From Enterorhabdus sp. P55 (GTDB lineage: Bacteria; Actinomycetota; Coriobacteriia; Coriobacteriales; Eggerthellaceae): a DNA stretch of 64,000 nucleotides. Both the position numbers and the translations under genes were made by a program. Location: positions 1-64,000 of the forward strand of contig NZ_QWKK01000002.1 in assembly GCF_009911695.1 (NCBI RefSeq), in the 5' to 3' direction. The notes under the pieces were generated by a model. That model made no database searches and was not told the origin of the DNA. It was given only the letters and a program-made list of their open reading frames with translations. This document shows positions 61,605 through 64,000 of this stretch, piece by piece; position 1 is the stretch's first letter; the number at the start of each line of letters is the position of its first letter.

Positions 61605-62606
61605 ATGGCCATTTTCGTCTGGGGGATATCGGCGTTGGAGCTCTGGCGCAGCCGTTTTGACGCGCTGGCTCCTTCGCGTGCGCTCCCGCAGGCCTCCGCC
61701 CGCCCTGGCTCAGCCGCAGCGGCCATCGCCTCCCTCGTCGCCGGCTCAGTTGCCCGGCCGGTGCATGTCGAAGTTGCCTCTGCGGCCCTTCGGCCCCAGG
61801 TTGCCGGCGTGGTCGCGCATGTGCGAGGCCAGCCGCTTCCTCGTGGTGCCTACTATCGGCTTGGGGGCTCGCCGGCCTCTGACGACGCGACGGTCTATGT
61901 GGCGGGTCCGGAGGCCCTCTTTGTGCAGCTCGCCGCCGAGCTGCCCTTTCTCGAGCTGGTCGCGCTTGCCGCCGAGCTGTGCGCCGGCTACGTGCTCAGG
62001 CCGGGCGATGATCGAGGGTTTTCCTGGAGGCATCCGGTGACGACGCGGAGGTCGCTCGAGCGCTTCGTGGCCCGCTGCGAGGGCGCGCGCGGCGTGCGGG
62101 CAGCTCGGCGGGCGCTTCCGCTGGTGGCGGAGGGCGCCCTCTCGCCGCCCGAGGCCAAGACCGCGCTCTTGGCCGCCCTCTCGACCCGTCGTGGGGGATA
62201 CGGCTGCGGCATGCCCCTGATCAACTGCAGCCCTGACGGGCAGAGTCGCGTGTCGGAGCTGGTCGAGGCGGCCGACTCTGGGCGGGGCGTCGGCTCGTAT
62301 GTGTGCGACCTCCTCTGGCCCGAGCGCGGCGTCGCCCTCGAGTACCAGGGCCGCGAGGCCCATGGCACGGAGCGGCTCGTGCGCGATGCGGTGCGCCAGG
62401 TGCGCTTGGGAGCGGCCGGCATCGACGTGGTGCCCCTCACCCACGAGCAGCTCAACGACGCGCTTCTGTTCCACGAGGTCATGATGGCGCTGATGCGGAA
62501 GTCGGGAACCCCTTGGCGCTGCACCGTGCCCGACTTCGCCGAGCGGCGGCGCGTCTTGAGGCGGGCGCTGCGCTGCCTGTCGACGGGCGCGTACCACCTC
62601 CGTTGA
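61605..62606 (+). CDS. Putative endonuclease-domain protein (PD-(D/E)XK/DUF559-like)
   Basis: This 333-residue protein is not firmly recognised. The N-terminal FVWGISALELWRS segment resembles the opening of a group of actinobacterial proteins of unknown function. The C-terminal region has YVCDLLWPERGVALEYQG (D...ExQG) followed by HGTERLVRDAVRQVRLG and VVPLTHEQL, a layout of Vsr/DUF559-type nuclease folds. ATG 61605 is used; ATG 61560 is possible, and neither has a clear ribosome site. It is bracketed by inverted-repeat elements B and C, which hints at mobility. Nuclease activity is inferred. Confidence 0.62.
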   Translation: MAIFVWGISALELWRSRFDALAPSRALPQASARPGSAAAAIASLVAGSVARPVHVEVASAALRPQVAGVVAHVRGQPLPRGAYYRLGGSPASDDATVYVAGPEALFVQLAAELPFLELVALAAELCAGYVLRPGDDRGFSWRHPVTTRRSLERFVARCEGARGVRAARRALPLVAEGALSPPEAKTALLAALSTRRGGYGCGMPLINCSPDGQSRVSELVEAADSGRGVGSYVCDLLWPERGVALEYQGREAHGTERLVRDAVRQVRLGAAGIDVVPLTHEQLNDALLFHEVMMALMRKSGTPWRCTVPDFAERRRVLRRALRCLSTGAYHLR

Positions 62607-62682
62607 GGCGGGAGGAGCGAGGCTGGGGCGTGCGGGGTCGCGGCGTTGTCGTGGATGGCCGCGCCTCCGGGCGCCCGATGCC

Positions 62683-62863
62683 GCGATTTCCTGCGAGAAA
62701 AGCCGGGGTTTGCATGGGGCGAGGAGGCGGGGGAGGCCGCGTTCGGCTCCCGACGCCGCGTCTCTCAAGGCGTCACCTGGGGAAACAGGTGGGGTGATGC
62801 CTGCGGTTTCCTCTTGGAGGCGGCCGCAGGCATGCAAACTTGCGCTTTCTCGCAGGAAATCGC
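62683..62863. repeat. Inverted-repeat element C (~181 bases)
   Basis: GCGATTTCCTGCGAGAAA then GGGTTTGCATG at 62683-62715 is matched inversely at 62831-62863 (CATGCAAACTTGCGCTTTCT then CGCAGGAAATCGC). The 18-base GCGATTTCCTGCGAGAAA is exact in both arms. It shares its core with element B. It fills most of the 385-base gap between the nuclease-like gene and the fumarase gene; no gene is seen there. Confidence 0.75.
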
Positions 62864-62991
62864 GGAAAATCCTGCCCGGCTGCGCGCAGCCGCCCGGGCG
62901 GAGCCCGACGGCCGCAGCCGGGCAGGCGCCCCCCCACGACCGCAGCCGGGCAGACGCCCCCGGCGACCCTGTGCGTCTGCGGTGCGGCAGG

Positions 62992-63672
62992 CTAGGGGCG
63001 GACGCCGGCCTCCACCTGGCGGTAGAGGTCGGTGCCGGTGACGTCGATGGCCACGAAGACGGGGAAGTCGGCTAGCTCGAGGCGGCGCAGCGCCTCGGTG
63101 CCCAGGTCCTCCCAGGCTACAAGCTCGCTTTCGGTCACGTGCGTGGCGAGCAGCGCCGCGATGCCGCCGACGGCGCACAGGTAGACGCCGCCCGTGGCTC
63201 GGCAGGCCTCGGCGACGGCGGCTGAGCGTTTGCCCTTGCCGATGGTGGCGACGATGCCGGCCTCCATGAGCTGGGGCGTGGCGAAGTCCATGCGGCTGGC
63301 GGTGGTGGGGCCCACCGATCCGAGGGGCCGGCCGGCGGCTGCGGGCGTGGGGCCGGCGTAGAAGAGCGTGGCGCCGTCAAGGCCGAAGGGCAGCGCTCCG
63401 TCCGCGTCGAGCGCGGCGAGCGCGCGCTCGTGCCCGGCGTCGCGCATCGTGTAGACCGGGCCGCTGAGCAGCACCTCGTCGCCAGCGCGCAAAGCGGCCA
63501 GATCCTCGCGGGAGAGCGGCAGCGTGAGCCGTGCCGGCCTGCGCCCGGCCTCGGCGCCTGCGTCTCGCGTGGCGTCGGCCGCTGCCGGCGTCTCGATCGC
63601 GTGCTCCGCGCCAGCTGCGTATCGCATGCCCGCGTCCTGCGCGCCCGTGGCGCCTTGCGTCAGCCCGCTCAT
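62992..63672 (-). CDS. fumB: Class I fumarate hydratase (or tartrate dehydratase) beta subunit
   Basis: The 226-residue protein has the C-terminal Fe-S hydro-lyase pattern: LTLPLSREDLAALRAGDEVLL, GPTTASRMDFATPQLMEAG, and the KGKRSAAVAEACRATGGVYL block near ~140. Together with the alpha subunit encoded just upstream it interconverts fumarate and malate (or dehydrates tartrate). The first ~45 residues before RPARLTLPLS form an unusual Ala-rich extension; ATG 63672 overlaps the alpha-subunit stop (ATGA). Confidence 0.88.
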   Translation of the reverse strand: MSGLTQGATGAQDAGMRYAAGAEHAIETPAAADATRDAGAEAGRRPARLTLPLSREDLAALRAGDEVLLSGPVYTMRDAGHERALAALDADGALPFGLDGATLFYAGPTPAAAGRPLGSVGPTTASRMDFATPQLMEAGIVATIGKGKRSAAVAEACRATGGVYLCAVGGIAALLATHVTESELVAWEDLGTEALRRLELADFPVFVAIDVTGTDLYRQVEAGVRP

Positions 63673-64000
63673 CGCGCGCCTCCCTTCTCGGCTGCCGGCG
63701 CTCCGGTCTCCCAGCTCACCAGCTCGACAGACTGCGAGCGCATGGCGCAGCAGCCCATGTTCACGGCTACCGGCAGCGCGGCGATGTGGCAGGGCGCCGT
63801 CTCCAGGTGCACGGCGAGGGCGGTGGTGGCGCCGCCGAGGGCCGCCGGTCCGATGCCGAGGGCGTTCACCGCCTCGAGCAGCTCGGCCTCGAAGGCCGCC
63901 GCCCCGTTCGAGGAGGCCGGCGCGCCCACGGGGCGTAGCAGCGCGTGCTTGGCCAGGCTCGCCACGCGGTCGAAGGTGGCGCCTACCCCCACGCCGATGA
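63669..64000 (-). CDS. fumA: Class I fumarate hydratase (or tartrate dehydratase) alpha subunit, partial
   Basis: Only the C-terminal ~110 residues are in the window; the start lies beyond base 64000. The visible part reads IGVGVGATFDRVASLAKHALL, then LGIGPAALGGATTALAVHLE, and TAPCHIAALPVAVNMGCCAMRS, matching the alpha subunit of class I fumarases, which binds a 4Fe-4S cluster. Its stop overlaps the beta-subunit start, so the pair is translationally coupled. Confidence 0.85.
   Translation of the reverse strand, partial: IGVGVGATFDRVASLAKHALLRPVGAPASSNGAAAFEAELLEAVNALGIGPAALGGATTALAVHLETAPCHIAALPVAVNMGCCAMRSQSVELVSWETGAPAAEKGGAR

Overview
The window looks like a chromosomal segment of a high-GC, Gram-positive actinobacterium, most likely class Coriobacteriia (Collinsella/Olsenella-like). 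The pointers are high GC with AT-richer patches, strong GGAGG-type ribosome binding sites with many GTG/TTG starts, wall polymer export genes, and abundant cell-wall-binding (choline-binding type, GW..G.WYY) repeat proteins. The genus call is inference. No plasmid, phage or integrase genes were seen.

Layout. 1-106: 3' part of a 5S rRNA with its terminator. 281-29048: a large surface-glycopolymer locus. It holds a WecA/TagO-type initiating transferase, nine GT2/GT4 glycosyltransferases, a CsbB-YfhO-like pair, a TagG/TagH-type ABC exporter whose ATPase carries a C-terminal cell-wall-binding-repeat-2-like domain, two LicD proteins, a DUF2142 protein, an acyltransferase and a DUF6541-like protein. 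It also holds a DPM1-like/DUF2304/GT4 trio, a YidC-TagF fusion, a sulfatase/LtaS-like protein and a Wzx-like flippase. 29186-33447: a winged-helix-LicC-LicA fusion in an operon with an EutH-like permease, then RmlB. 33494-50799: six secreted proteins with choline-binding-type repeats (L,D-transpeptidase, Pce-like phosphocholine esterase, GH25 lysozyme, amidase/glucosaminidase, M6-like protease, MBG-domain protein). A second winged-helix-LicC-LicA gene with a LicB-like transporter is embedded among them. 50865-58051: housekeeping and metabolic genes (Hpt protein, flavin reductase-rubredoxin, ThyX, DUF1385 protein, polar amino acid ABC transporter). 58493-64000: TopA, a nuclease-like gene bracketed by inverted-repeat elements, and class I fumarase genes running off the end.

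How it fits together (inference from families). An undecaprenyl-linked polymer is started by WecA/TagO, built by the glycosyltransferases and the TagF-like domain, and exported by TagGH and/or Wzx. It may be trimmed with extra sugars by CsbB-YfhO. Choline and possibly ethanolamine are imported by the LicB-like and EutH-like permeases, activated by two LicCA fusions, and placed on the polymer by LicD proteins. The choline-binding-repeat proteins then dock on the decorated wall, and the Pce-like enzyme can remove the decoration. The window therefore appears to hold the import, activation, writing, reading and erasing steps of a phosphocholine/phosphoethanolamine wall-decoration system. A shared TGTTCA/TGAACA box architecture lies at both licCA promoters.

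The most unusual items are the YidC-TagF fusion, the cytoplasmic exporter ATPase with a wall-binding-type domain, the paired licCA systems with different permeases and shared putative operators, and the inverted-repeat element family around the nuclease gene.
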